DNA of 64,000 nucleotides from Coptis chinensis. Taxonomy: Eukaryota > Streptophyta > Magnoliopsida > Ranunculales > Ranunculaceae. The DNA lies in contig JADFTS010000068.1 in NCBI GenBank assembly GCA_015680905.1, positions 62,001 through 126,000 of the forward strand. The letters run 5' to 3'. The translations under genes were made by a program, and so were the position numbers. Below the pieces are notes generated by a model, which saw only the letters and a list, made by a program, of their open reading frames with translations, searched no databases and was not told the DNA's origin. Of the stretch, positions 50,763 through 62,375 are shown one piece after another (the first letter of the stretch is position 1; each line of letters opens with the position of its first letter).

Positions 50763-51040
50763 ATTTTCTTTTTCGTTTTTAAAATTTACAAATGTCTTTG
50801 TGGGAACGTTGGTAATGATAAATGTCTCTGTTTTGCTCTTATTTGTAAAAGATGGTGATTTATTATGTTTTTCGTTCTTAAAATTGGCAAATGTCTTGTG
50901 GGAACGCTGGTAATGACAAATGTCTATTTTTTGTTCTTATTTGTTAAAGATGGTGTCGTATCTTCTTGTTCATTCTTAAAATTGACAAATGTTTCTGTTT
51001 TGTTTTTATTTGTAAAAGATGGTTTCTTTTTTTCACTACG
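50763..51040 (+). repeat. Tandem repeat, about 105-bp unit, 2.6 copies
   Basis: Units start at about 50778, 50880 and 50978. Each has TTCTTAAAATTGGCAAATGT or a variant, GTGGGAACG(C/T)TGGTAATGA, and TTATTTGTAAAAGATGGT; the last unit lacks the GGGAACG part. The plus strand stays open across it, but the translation is just the repeat and resembles nothing known. Confidence 0.75.
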
Positions 51041-51759
51041 AGTAGGAAACTTGTTTCACTATTTAAAACCTTTTTCAAAACTTTCTTTTTTATCCCAAAG
51101 GTTTTTCTTTTACAATACATAATTAACTGATAAATGCCTTTCTGAAAATGTTGGTTAATGTCATTTTTTGTACTAGTTTGTTTTGGAATATTTAAAAGTA
51201 TCCTAGCACCTCAACGGCCTTCCTTAGTTCCTTCCCATAGCTCTTTCAAACCACCAGCGTTGCACACGTGACAAGTATTATATGAATTGGTAGGTTAAGG
51301 GGAAAGCATATTGGATTCATTGTGCAGAAAAACGCAAGTCGGATCCTGCAAAGACGTCGTTGCAGGCAGACCATTTGTTCAGTATCACAAAAAATGCTTA
51401 CTTAGAATAAGGATTCAAGGCGAGGATAACGTCTCTATGTAAAATATATCTGGATTCCGTGAGTCAGACAGTCGGGAGAGAGTAGCGTCATTATATTGGT
51501 CGACAGGCGAGCAGCAGCTATATATATAGTGGTGAGAGTGTTCGAACAACGATCAGATCCCTTTACGTGTTGGTCTCAAGTGGCTGGTACTTAGCATAAA
51601 AACATTAGGGTAGCTTGATAGTGTGTCTCACTCTCGGGGTGTGGTAGTCAAATCAACAGCATATTGGTAGCCAGCGGCTTCATAGACATTGTTTCATTTG
51701 GTTCACACAATATTAAGTTGGGGCCCCTGACTTCAAGTCTCGGATTGCCAATTCCTGAG
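51041..51759. other. Non-coding DNA
   Basis: No gene recognised. A GC-richer patch (51300-51660) may be part of an unrecognised repeat. Confidence 0.35.
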
Positions 51760-52224
51760 CTAGTTCCATCCCACAATCAGCCCTTGTTGATACTCTTCAA
51801 CGTTGTTGGAACCTTGAGGTTGAAAGCGAGGAGAGTGCACGAATGCAGGACTGATGGTGTGATGAATGCCAACACCTGAGAAGGCTTTTCGTCCATTCAT
51901 TCCCATGTTTCTGTGGATTGTGGTGAAGCCGATCTGCATAACAGACTCGTTGGGATGGTCATCATTTAATGGAGAGTACGGTAGAAGAGGATGCACAGTG
52001 AGGAAGTCTTCCCAGAGCTTGTCCTTTAATGGCCTGGGACATAGACTATAAAATTGGGAAAGCAGGATTGACCTGCGATTGCGCAAGGTGTGCACTTTGA
52101 GCTCCTGCTTTGGTGACCAAAACCTTGCTTGGGTTGACCCTTGACACAAGGTAAATGGTATGGGATCAAGGTCATGTCTGAATTTTAGTACTGCGAACAT
52201 GAGGGCCATACCACTCTTTCTCAA
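51760..52224 (-). CDS. Unrecognised 154-codon open frame
   Basis: The longest open frame in this part of the window, with moderate GC and a balanced amino-acid mix (for example LLSQFYSLCPRPLKDKLWED near the middle). No signal peptide, membrane segment or motif that I recognise. An 80-codon minus frame (52221-52463) abuts upstream in another phase. It could be an exon of a decayed gene or an unknown transposon protein, or chance. No function is offered. Confidence 0.25.
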   Translation of the reverse strand: MRKSGMALMFAVLKFRHDLDPIPFTLCQGSTQARFWSPKQELKVHTLRNRRSILLSQFYSLCPRPLKDKLWEDFLTVHPLLPYSPLNDDHPNESVMQIGFTTIHRNMGMNGRKAFSGVGIHHTISPAFVHSPRFQPQGSNNVEEYQQGLIVGWN

Positions 52225-52524
52225 CTGGTGGTTATCGGTGCTCTGCCCACACCATTAGAAAAAGGTAATACTGAGCTGACTATAGACGCTTGCCTGTCCT
52301 TACGTGACTTATCTCCCTCACCACTACTTTGATTTGAATTTAGAGACTGATACTTAACTATACATATATGGACCGCTCCTTTATCCTTTAAAGCATTCTC
52401 TCGCTCACTTCTCTCTTCCTTTTTATGAGAAAAACACACTGTTTGAAAACAGTAGAGGTTCATTCTTTGTTTTTGTGAAGCTGGTGCTTAATCATGAGCA
52501 TTTTATGGCATTGGTGATTTGATT

Positions 52525-53276
52525 CCCCGTCACAAACTTCACACTTCTCTCACCTTATAATACATATACCTTCAATCCACACTACACCATAACAGGCTAT
52601 TTGCAACGACAAAAAGCCGTTGTGAATAATTTTCGCAACGCTTTTTAAACATTGTAAATAGGGCGTGGGTAAAGTGTTGGAAATTTTTGAACGGTTAAAA
52701 AGCGTTGCAAACAAAATTTTCCAACGGTTACTAACCGTTGCAGAGTGACTATTATTAACGGTTAAAAAACATTGCGTAGTTTGATTTGTAACGATTATTG
52801 ATGATGCTTTAATATTTATTTTTTGCTTTGCAACGGTTTACAATCGTTACTAATGTATTGATATAGTTAAAAAATTTATTTTAATTTTTTTCATGCCCTA
52901 AACCTGCACCTCCTGGTTTCATATAGATGCAAATAAAATTACCAATACTTTTTCACACCATTTGACAAGTAAAATAAACACAAGCAAACACATGAAAAAA
53001 ATATTATATTCATTGAATCATATATATAACTTCAAAAGAGTTTTGAGGGTTACAAATTCAGATTTACTAAGAGTTACAAATTTCTATACGATTTTTCAAG
53101 CAATTCCGAATCTTCAAAATGCAATAACAAGCATTAGTGACGATGTCTTCACTCAATATAAATCCTAGTACCGCTCCACAAAGCCCATCTAATTCCAAAA
53201 AAATCACAAAACAAATAATGAACTCAGAAAAACAATCATACTAATTAAATTCATGCAATTAATTAAATACTTGACA
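52525..53276 (+). repeat. CACTA-type terminal segment, tandem copy 1
   Basis: Contains CACTACACCATAACAGGC at 52584, a CACTA-family terminal inverted repeat start, followed by many subterminal copies in both orientations of AACGGTTAAAAAGCGTTGC or its parts. No transposase seen. No matching opposite end was found to the right. Confidence 0.7.
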
Positions 53277-54027
53277 CCCCGTCACAAACTTCATACTTCT
53301 CTCACCTTATAATACATATACCTTCAATACACTACACCATAACAGGCTATTTGAAACGGCAAAAAGCCGTTGCGAATAATTTTCGCAACGCTTTTTAAAC
53401 ATTGTAAATAGGGCGTGGGTAAAGTGTTAGAAATTTTTGAACGGTTAAAAAGCGTTGCAAACAAAATTTTCCAACGGTTATTAACCGTTGCAAAGTGACT
53501 ATTATTAACGGTTAAAAAGCGTTGCGTAGTTTGATTTGTAACGATTATTGATGATGCTTTAATATTTATTTTTTGCTTTGCAACGGTTTACAACCGTTAC
53601 TAATGTATTGATATAGTTAAAAATTTTATTTTAATTTTTTTCATGCCCTAAACCTGCACCTCCTGGTTTCATATAGATGCAAATAAAATTACCTAAATAC
53701 TTTTTCACACCATTTGACAAGTAAAATAAACACAAGCAAACACATGAAAAAAATATTATATTCATTTAATCATATATATAACTTCAAAAGAGTTTTGAGG
53801 GTTACAAATTAAGATTTACTAAGAGTTACAAATTTCTATACGATTTTCCAAGCAATTCCGAATCTTCAAAATGCAATAACAAGCATTAGTGACGATGTCT
53901 TCACTAAATATAAATCCTAGTGCCGCTCCACAAAGCCCATCTAATTCCAAAAAAAATCACAAAACAAATAATGAACTCAGAAAAACAATCATACTAATTA
54001 AATTCATGCAATTAATTAAATACCCCC
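53277..54027 (+). repeat. CACTA-type terminal segment, tandem copy 2
   Basis: Direct repeat of 52525-53276 with a 752-bp offset and few differences. Includes the second CACTACACCATAACAGGC at 53332. The pair must have arisen by recent tandem duplication. Confidence 0.8.
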
Positions 54028-54889
54028 TCAAAGATAGACCATTTGTTGTCTACTCCCATATCTCGACGACATAAACAATGATTACATAAAATCGGTGCAT
54101 AAAAAGAAAATCTTGTAGTAACTTGATGAGTTGAAAATTGAGAAAATAGAGAGTGAGGTTTAAGTTTTTACCTTAACAAGGAGCTTGAAGTGAGCATGAC
54201 TCATTAGATTGGGAAGCAATTCTTTTGGCCTTCTTGTTTTTCCTTTCATAAAATCGATACCCTACACAATATACCGAACGACAACAAAATGATCTATCAA
54301 GCTAAGAAAGAACTTGCACGAGTGATAGGTCTTACATGTAAAGGGACCTGTACCCATGACTCAAAAATAAATTTCCAAAAGTCCACATAAATATATTATG
54401 AATTAGCTCACTTATGCAAATCTCATCAGATATACAAATGAACCTGATTCAATAGCAATTCACATACAAGACCTTTATCGATCGAAAAAGAAAAACTAAC
54501 GAGTAAATAGGAGATTACCAATCAAAGGATCATTTCCCTTAGAAAAGTCTTTCATGCCCTCCTAATATAAGAATTCCCATACAACTTCTCCGTAGACGTT
54601 CTTGAGGATGTCAAAATTAAAGTTTCCCATACTTACCTATATATGATTCCTATCTCTTGAGAATTGCACTAAAATGTGGGATTCAGTGGTGCAAATTCCC
54701 TCATGCAATCAAACACACCCTAGTTCTCAAGCCACTTTATAAACAAATCAAGAGAGAAAGACACAAAAGCAAATAGATTCCTATATCAACGACTCATTGT
54801 ATATTTAGAATATACCATTTTTTACCTTCAAACATAACTTCTCATAAGTCATATCTAGCCAAAAGAAAGACTTAACCATTGAATATCAC
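54028..54889. other. Non-coding DNA
   Basis: AT-rich; could be inner sequence of the CACTA-type element whose end lies to the left. No gene recognised. Confidence 0.35.
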
Positions 54890-55135
54890 CAAATAACCAA
54901 CGGTGATTAGTATTTGAAGGAATAATTAGTGTTGATGCAAATGATGAATAAACTTTTCTATAAATCACCATATTTATATTATATTTTGATACACAGCTTT
55001 AAACTACCGATGTGGGACTATTTATCTCAACACGCCCCCTCATGTGTGGGGGGACTTGACCCTAAAACATGGACTTTTATTCTAATGTGTGACATGGAGC
55101 ATTTAGCAAACATAGCCTGCTCTCATACCATACAA
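54890..55135 (-). mobile_element. Possible TRIM-like LTR fossil, partial
   Basis: Minus strand: ATGGTATGAGAGC (primer-binding-site-like) near 55126, a G-rich tract ending ATGAGGGGGCG, then TGTTGAGATAAATAGTCCC and CACATCGG as an LTR start at about 55034. Only one LTR-like part seen. Weak call. Confidence 0.35.
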
Positions 55136-56172
55136 ACTTTGGAGCAGCCAACTGAAAACCGATTGGAAATGAGTGGAAAGGCCCCAGGATTTATACCAAT
55201 TATTTACCTCACAACAGTTTGAAATGGAAGTTCTAAAATTCTTGTCATATACAGCAAAACAGGACGTAACTTTCAATATTTCTTGAAGTATTCAAATGTA
55301 TCAGGGCATAACTTACATAAGCAAAGCAAATAGACTCGTACTAATAGAAATTTAACAAAGTAATTATAATAATGAAAAAAAAAGAGGGTGAGAAAGAGAG
55401 ACCTTGAACTAGCGGTCCGTTGTTCCGCAATAACTTTCCTCCGACTTCGACGCCAAAAAGTGTTGGCAATATTGGGTTCACTATGTGATAAACTGCTTCA
55501 ATGAAAAGAGATTAAGTTACGGTCTTGTAAAAGTAACTTTAGCATTCACTACAACGGACAAATGCACTAAGCTGGAAACATAGTCCAGTTGTCAGTTACT
55601 CATTATTAGAGATGGAAATATCGTACTAGAGCTCAGTTGTCAGTTACTCATTTTCATAAATTTAGAAAGAACTGAAAATGATTAGTATGGGTATATTTGT
55701 CTTTTTGCTGTTATTTATTTGTTAGGATAATGTTAGTTGGAAGGTGGCATAGCTTGTTATAAGAAAATGGCAAAAGTATGATTTTAGTATGGTAGTGGAC
55801 TTAATAATGCATGTTTGTAACTAAAATGTGTTGATGGAATGATGGCTGATGTTAGGTAGTATATAATATTTAATGTTGTATTTTTTTGGGATGAGTATAT
55901 ATTACTTAAATAAAGTTTGGAACCAAGTTTGCCGAACCAAGTTTGCCATCCAGCGTACACTTAAGGTCACTCGTAGGCCGTAGTTAAAGAATGCGCGCGT
56001 CTGGTTTTTATGAACAATAGTTGTAGACTTTGGACTCCCATTAGCTGATGAAGTGATGAGCACCTAATATCTAGAATTCTTAAAACAAGAACATAACCTT
56101 ATAACCATAATAAGACTAAACAAACAAGAACATAAGACATCATATTTTGAAAATATATTCTTAAAAAAATAT
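55136..56172. other. Non-coding DNA
   Basis: No gene recognised. AGTTGTCAGTTACTCATT occurs twice near 55586 and 55634, a small local duplication. Confidence 0.4.
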
Positions 56173-56488
56173 ATTTTCGCACCCCCATTTTTTTTTCCAT
56201 AATTTCTATTATTGCACCCTTAGCTTATATGATCAATTATGAGTTGCATATGCTCCTGCTCCTAGTATTAATGCGTTGAAACAATCGTGTATATTAAATT
56301 TGTATATTTTGAGTTGCATATGCTCCTGCTCCTAGTATTAATGCGTTGAAACAATCGTGTATATTAAATTTGTATATTACACGATTGTTTCAACGCATTA
56401 ATACTAGGAGCAGGAGCATATGCAACTCATAATTGATCATATAAGGGTGCAATAATAGAAATTATGAAAAAAAAAAAATGGGGGTGCA
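56173..56488. repeat. Foldback element (long inverted repeat)
   Basis: Left arm about 56173-56303 and right arm about 56376-56488 are reverse complements. They run from GCACCCCCATTTTTTTT through GCATATGCTCCTGCTCC to ACAATCGTGTA. The left arm's inner 70 bp is duplicated once more (56306-56375), so the hairpin carries an extra unit. No coding. Such MITE-like hairpins can feed small-RNA production if transcribed. It ends 121 bp before the CACTA element. Confidence 0.88.
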
Positions 56489-56608
56489 AATCCTTATTAT
56501 AGTTTTGACATTTTCTAGCTAATTACTTATACTGAAGTAGAGTTTCTATCAAATCTCTGGGGGTTCATGTATTCTAGATCAGTCTGCAATCATGTGATGA
56601 TCTACTAA

Positions 56609-56640
56609 CACTACCAAAAGAACGACTTTACCCGACTGAC
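56609..56640 (+). repeat. Left terminal inverted repeat of the Pack-CACTA
   Basis: CACTACCAAAAGAACGAC followed by TTTACCCGACTGAC. Pairs with 63411-63442. Confidence 0.92.
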
Positions 56641-57016
56641 TATGGCTGTCGCGAAAGGTATTACCCGACAGACCAAAACCGCCGCAAGACCGTCGGAAAA
56701 TGCTCGGTCGGCATAGGCTTCTGACGGTTTTTATTGGTCAAAACAGGCCGTCGGGGTTGAGGACCTTTGCCGACGGACATTCCTACTGTTAATATCCGTC
56801 GGATATGCCGGCTGTCAAAAACCGTCGGATAGTTGCTGCTGTTAAGAACCGTTGGATAGTTCTGCTGTTATGAACCGTCGGTTAGACCAGCTGTCACCAG
56901 CCGTCGGATATGCCAACTGCTAGCCGTCGGGTAGTTTGCTACTAGACAGTTTTTATCCGTCGGGTATTAGTTCTTTATTTAAAAATATATTTTTTATAAT
57001 AATTGTTTCAGGTACA

Positions 57017-58794
57017 AGGACTGAATGCGCGTCATGACAGATTTTTCGTGCTCCCACTGCTCGGTTAGAGCCTTCTGCTTTTCCTTTAAGAGAGAGAGCT
57101 CTGCCTCAAGGCGACTCAGCCTATCTTTCGATGCTCTGTCTATGTCGTTCATCAAAGAAAGCCTCTCCATCTCCTGCTTCAGTACAGATCGGTTGATCTC
57201 ATCCAAGGCAGTTGGTTTTGAAGTAATTTCCATTTTCAATTTTGCAGCTGCCTCATCAACTAGATCAATAGCTGGAAGAAACATGTTCACATTAGCATTG
57301 GTAGCTTCAACCACTATGAAAACCATTCAATCGAAGCTGAGTGCTCTGTGATATAGAACTTCTGATTACCTTTGTCTGGAAGAAAGCGGCCACTGATGTA
57401 CCGATCTGAAAGAATTGCAGCTGCTACAAGTGCACTATCTGATATTCGGACTCCATGATGCAACTCATACCTTTCACGCAATCCGCGTAGTATAGAAATT
57501 GTATCTTCCACTGACGGTTGATCAACATAAACTTGTTGGAAACGACGCTCTAAGGCAGGATCTTTTTCAATATATTTACGGTATTCATCGAGTGTTGTAG
57601 CACCAATACATCGCAACTCACCACGACCAAGCATAGGCTTCAAAAGATTACCAGCGCCCATCGCACCATTTGTGGCACCTAAGATATTAATACCAAAATA
57701 TCAATAATATCTAGTTCTAAATTACAAACTCAATCTGAAGATAACTGATAATAGAGTGAACTAGCCAAGCCATATAAAATGATATGGATGGAGATAAGAA
57801 TAAAGTCAAGTGAGTCTATGTTTGTTTTTATCGGTATAAGAATCTCTGACAAGTCTTCATTGATCAGTTTATACAAAAACATAATGCATTCACCTTTGCG
57901 AAGCTTGAAAGGAAAAAGTAAAAGAATAAGTTGATAGACTTATCCAACAAAGAAGATTTAATATTAAAGAAGATCAACGGACTACTACACCAAATTCAAG
58001 CAGTATACTGGAATCACTTTTGAAATCTATAAATCTCATGAACTTCCGTAAGGTATCTGAAACTACGGGGTGAAAAAATGATGGATTCTTCAATTTTTTA
58101 GAGTAAAATATTGTACCCATATCAGGTTGAATTACATTAAGCAGAATCCAACGAAATGAACTACATACTCAACAACTATTTACGTAAAACATCTGAAAAA
58201 CATTGCTAGTAAGTCGTAACCCAATCAAAGTGTTTTTACCTGCCCCTACAACAGTGTGGATCTCATCAATAAAAAGAACAATTTGTCCTTCTGAATCAGT
58301 CACTTCCTTCAGGACAGCTTTCAACCTGTCCTCAAATTCTCCACGATATTTCGCACCAGCAATAAGCGCACCCATATCAAGGGATATCAACTGGTAATAA
58401 AAGGTCTATTAGACCAAGTATGATAAAATCAAAAGGCAAAAATCATCATTATCGAGGGACCTAAAAAATTATGAGACAAATCTAATTATCAACAGAAACA
58501 GAAAACATAGGTACATTATCGAATGTTATTTAAAAAATTACATTTATTAATAAAGACAAGCATGTGGTCGTACTTAAACTTTACTATCATATTCTTACGG
58601 CTCAAATGACTTCTATTAATCTGACAATGGACGACAAGATATACATGAAAGCTGCAATTTGTATGGTTGCACCTCTATAAAAAGGCCATAAGAAATTTTA
58701 AGATATAAACTTCGGTAGGACCCTTGTTTAAATGCCTACCTTGCGATTCATCAAAGCTTGAGGGACATCTCCTTGCACAATTATCTGGGCAAGC
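57017..58794 (-). pseudogene. ClpB (chloroplast ClpB3-like) chaperone, four captured exons
   Basis: Minus-strand exons with GT-AG borders: 58740-58794 (AQIIVQGDVPQALMNRK), 58240-58390 ([20 protein letters not shown] and the Walker B stretch [14 protein letters not shown]), 57370-57678 ([20 protein letters not shown], then [20 protein letters not shown] with the arginine finger region) and about 57017-57271 (DLVDEAAAKLKMEITSKP and the start of the coiled middle domain, to SVMTRIQS). ClpB/Hsp100 proteins are ATP-driven disaggregases of about 900-970 residues. Only part of the first ATPase domain and the beginning of the middle domain are here; the Walker A, N-domain and second ATPase domain are missing. 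Wording such as [20 protein letters not shown] suits the plastid ClpB3 type. All four exons are open, so capture is recent. The last exon ends at the element's left subterminal repeats. Confidence 0.88.
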
Positions 58795-58899
58795 CTGGAA
58801 ATTTACACATGAAACAGACGAATGAAAGAGAGGAAGAATATCAGTTTATTGGTAAAGAAGATTGTAAAGGAAAAAATATATATAAACCAACGGAAGCCT

Positions 58900-60187
58900 G
58901 CCTCCCAGAGTAAACACCATCTCCTGGGCCCTTTGTTACAGGAAGGGACTCCCCTGTTAGAGAAGACTGAAAATTCAAAAGGAGAACAGATCAGAATTTT
59001 AAGAGGGTGGAGGGGTATTCTCGATTGCATAATGAGTTTTAAAAAGGGACGGTCATTAGATAGTAGAGTCACCTGGTCAATTTTTAACGGGTCTCCCTCG
59101 AGGAGACGAGCATCGGCTGGTACTATGTCTCCAAGTTTTATACTGATGACATCTCCAGTAACAAGAACTGCTGCATCTTCTTCGTTCCACTTTCCATCTC
59201 GAAGTACCTATTTTAGTTTCATGAACCCATAACAATTTTAGATACCACATGGAAATGAAACAAATTCGAAAAACGTCACTCAACTTATTATTTTTACTCT
59301 TCACTTAGAATATCACTGACTTACTACTATCAAGCCTAAAATATCATTATTTTCACCTAAATGACCCCATCACTCAAATTCTAGTTTATTCTTTATCTAA
59401 ACCCAACACTCAATTTCTCATCATTAGGCATAATACTGAAAACTATACCAACTCCAAACAACTAAAGTCGGCTTCCAAAAGCAGATTTCGGCTTGAAAAA
59501 AGCCTTTTTAAAACCAATGGTGTTCATAACTTCTTTAAAATAGATTCTAAACAACAGCTATAATTATCAGATGCAGCTTAAAATTAAAACAGATCAGTGA
59601 AGAAAACAACTAAATGCAAACAGAAAACCTGTATAAGCAAAATCTGTTCAATCTAGTACCTTAGCCTTAGGGGCTAGACGCGCCATAAGAGCTGCAGCAG
59701 CATTTCCGGCATTATTTTCCTCAATGAAGCTAATCGTTGAGTTAATAACAGGTAGAGTAATAATCCCCACAAAATCCTGCCAGTCAGGAGGCTTTCCCAG
59801 CAACACAATTCTTAAAAATCAGAACAAAATCACATAAAACAAACAAACAACTTCATAAAACACATAATTTAAGCTCACCCCTCCATTTGCTAGTGCTATA
59901 GCCATAATTGCAGCTGCTTCCATGACCCAAGACAAAGGGTTCCACATGAAGCCTAAGAACTTCAAAAACTTACTTTCCTATAAATACATAGAAATGAAAG
60001 AAAGATCAAATTTTGAAGCAAAATGAATAAAACAAACGGCATGTAGAAGAGTGTCAATGAAACAAACCTTCTTTTCCTCTAACTTGTTATGACCAAAAAT
60101 GACTAATCTCTCTTCAGCACTAGCACTTGTTAAACCATCTTTACTACATCTCAAATTCTCAAATACTTCTTCAATGGGTATGTTTTC
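58900..60187 (-). pseudogene. Plasma-membrane H+-ATPase exons 1-5, captured copy 1
   Basis: Exons 60068-60187 ([19 protein letters not shown], 40 codons), 59879-59977 ([20 protein letters not shown] plus a membrane helix, 33 codons), 59660-59797 ([14 protein letters not shown], then [20 protein letters not shown], 46 codons), 59073-59207 ([35 protein letters not shown], 45 codons) and 58900-58966 ([20 protein letters not shown]). These cover the cytosolic N-terminus, first membrane hairpin and most of the actuator domain with its TGES dephosphorylation loop. The P-type proton pump energises the plasma membrane; the full protein is about 950 residues. The first codons, the later membrane part and the regulatory tail are absent. 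The acceptor before exon 3 reads TGCTG where copy 2 has TGCAG, so exon 3 of this copy may be skipped. After GVYSG the sequence no longer matches the family. Codons are otherwise open. Confidence 0.9.
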
Positions 60188-60403
60188 CTGCACTCAAAAC
60201 ATCACAAAACTCATCAAAAAACCAAAAAAATGTACTTTACATGAAAAAGAAGAGATAAACAAGTACCAAATCCACAACTTCCTTTAACACAGCTTCAAGA
60301 AAATCTGAACAAAAGAATATCATGTAGATCTATCAGGTTTATATTCCAGAACGTATGTCAGGTTAGAAAAAGAACAAACCACCAGCAGTATTATCCGTCT
60401 AAC

Positions 60404-60523
60404 CTCAATAAGATTTCTGTCTACTGAGAGCTTGTTCAGGGTCAAAGTTCCAGTTTTATCACTGCAAAGCACATCCATGCCTGCCATTTCCTCTATTGCT
60501 ATCATTCTCTTCGTGATGGCTCC
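60404..60523 (-). pseudogene. H+-ATPase phosphorylation-site exon, captured separately
   Basis: One 40-codon exon: [20 protein letters not shown] then [20 protein letters not shown]. It has the invariant DKTGT whose Asp is phosphorylated in P-type ATPases, flanked by GT and AG splice sites. In an intact gene it lies downstream of exons 4-5; here it lies upstream of exon 1 of copy 1, so gene order has been shuffled. Confidence 0.9.
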
Positions 60524-60796
60524 CTACATTAGTTAAATTCCAAAGGCATCACTGTTATCAAATTTTGTAAACCACACAAAATCGAAATTAAAAAACCTGG
60601 AAAAGTACTCTGACAAACCTGACAAACCTGTTGAGCTAGGTGATGGGAACCAATTCAGAGGTGAAGTTCCCACTATAAACGCATTACACAATGAGATTTA
60701 GTGTGCAACTTAAAGATGTAACCAAGGGATGCACATACACGGTACACACAACAAAGAGTAACAAACCAGACATTTCACAAAAATATTTCATCTTAC

Positions 60797-60889
60797 ATTT
60801 TTCTTTAAAGTCTTGGCAGGCTGTTCATCCTCGTCCTCATCAGATGAATCATCCTCAGAACTGCTACTGTCCTTGGTGACTTCGCTAGG
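60797..60889 (-). pseudogene. Acidic Ser/Asp/Glu exon, nucleolin-like
   Basis: A 31-codon stretch, PSEVTKDSSSSEDDSSDEDE then DEQPAKTLKKN, between an AG acceptor and a GTAAG donor. Acidic serine tracts ending PAK-x-x-KK are typical of plant nucleolin N-termini and of some HD2-type histone deacetylases. Low complexity makes the exact parent uncertain. The exon structure shows that it comes from a host gene. Confidence 0.55.
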
Positions 60890-61144
60890 CTGCCAGAAAG
60901 GAGAATGAATACAACAGTCAACCCATATGTCATCTAAACCCACCAAAACAAGTTTTATACCAAAGTAATGAATACATCAATGGGAAGTGAGACCTAAGAG
61001 GCGAAGACTCTAGAACGATGTTGGAGGAAATTACATAGTAAACTAACTAACAATTGACAAAATATAGTGACAACGATATTCAGAAGGTCCACTCCTTACT
61101 GGCAATGAAAATAATCAGCACAACAGACGCTCCAAATTTCAGAA

Positions 61145-62165
61145 GGTTCACTTTTGCTTTGAGGCAGTAGTGTGTACTCCCCAGCAACAGAACCCAGCAT
61201 TACAACCCGGTCAATCTAGATTGTTACTTTCCCGAATGAGCTCTGTCATTGGATTAAAAAAAAAGCCAGTTTCAGTTTCTGATAATAGTGAAGCTTAATA
61301 AAGCTGTCAGAATCTATTTCTTTTGTCTTGTTTTCTTAATTGATGATTAATTGATTATGCTGTCAGAATCACTTTCCCAAATTTGCTCTTGTTCTTACAG
61401 GTAATGTGAAGTTTTTGACTTTTTGGAGGACTATCTAGTGCCCATGCAAAGCCCTCGTCCCACTCAGGAGTAGGACCAGTCGAAACAACCTGAAAAGTGA
61501 AAACAAACAGTGTGTTCTATAAATGTTACATGTACTGGAAGCATATAAAGGTCATGAAAATGGAAGGAGAAAGTAATTTCAAATTTGGATCTGGATCTGT
61601 AACAACTTTCAAAGCAGAGTGGCAAATGAAATGCAATGACGTTATGGAAGGAGTCAACAAAATCTAACTGACTTTTCATGCAACATGCATGATATATGAA
61701 TTAGCTAATATTCTTATATAGCACCTAAGCAGCAGCTACTTCAACATAATGCCGAATCACCGCAGGAGTCTAGCTTCCATATGAGGGAGACAGTAGAGGC
61801 TACGTACCCTTCATGGGCAATTGGGCATGTATTCAAAGAGTGAAAGTTGGATGCCACAGAAGAAAGGTGATGTGCAGCCACTTCCGGCGAATAAAGTTCC
61901 AAATTATGACCATGAAGTGAAGCAATGACCCACATAATTTTCAATGATTTTATTTATCTCCGAGGTTGTTTACCATTTCCTTTCAAGGGAGGGCAGGAGT
62001 TTAGCTCAGAAAAAATTACACTATTTTTACTTATTATTCTAAATATGAAAGCTCATGATAGAATTGAGGCAGCTCATGATAGAATTGAGTGAAGCACTTT
62101 TTCTTACCTGCATCTGCCTGGGCGGAGTATTTCCAAGTGTGATTTTGCAGTAGACACTAGCATTG
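61145..62165 (-). pseudogene. C2-domain exons, CELLULOSE SYNTHASE INTERACTIVE-like
   Basis: Three minus-strand pieces: 62108-62165 (NASVYCKITLGNTPPRQMQ, then donor GTAAG), about 61379-61489 ([36 protein letters not shown]) and about 61145-61253 (SSFGKVTI, stop, [20 protein letters not shown]). They resemble the C-terminal C2 domain of CSI1/POM2-type proteins, which link cellulose synthase complexes to microtubules; these are giant armadillo-repeat proteins over 2,000 residues long and only the C2 part is here. The second and third pieces would be one continuous exon in the parent, but about 120 bp lie between them, flanked by a repeat GCTGTCAGAATC. A stop lies in the third piece. A neighbouring C2-domain family remains possible. 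Confidence 0.75.
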
Positions 62166-62375
62166 CTGCATCAGCCACATTATTTGGTTCAGCTGGTACA
62201 AGAGAAAGGATCAAAATTCAAGATGAGTTCAACTCGGTTTCAGCTCAGCTGAGTGACTCATTAGTCAAGTTTCACCCAGGCCTGAATTAGCGAGCAAGTT
62301 TCACCCAGATCAGTGAAGAAAACAACTAAATGCAAACAGAAAACCTGTATAAGCAAAATCTGTTCAATCTAGTAC

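Noticed and set aside
56173-56488. microRNA precursor
   Set aside because: The arms are too long and too perfect, with an extra repeated unit; a foldback transposon explains it better.
57025-57351. 108-codon plus-strand frame in the Pack-CACTA
   Set aside because: Antisense shadow of the ClpB exon at 57017-57271.
57017-60523. Genuine functional ClpB or H+-ATPase genes
   Set aside because: Both are small parts of their genes, out of order, and sit inside a bounded CACTA element.
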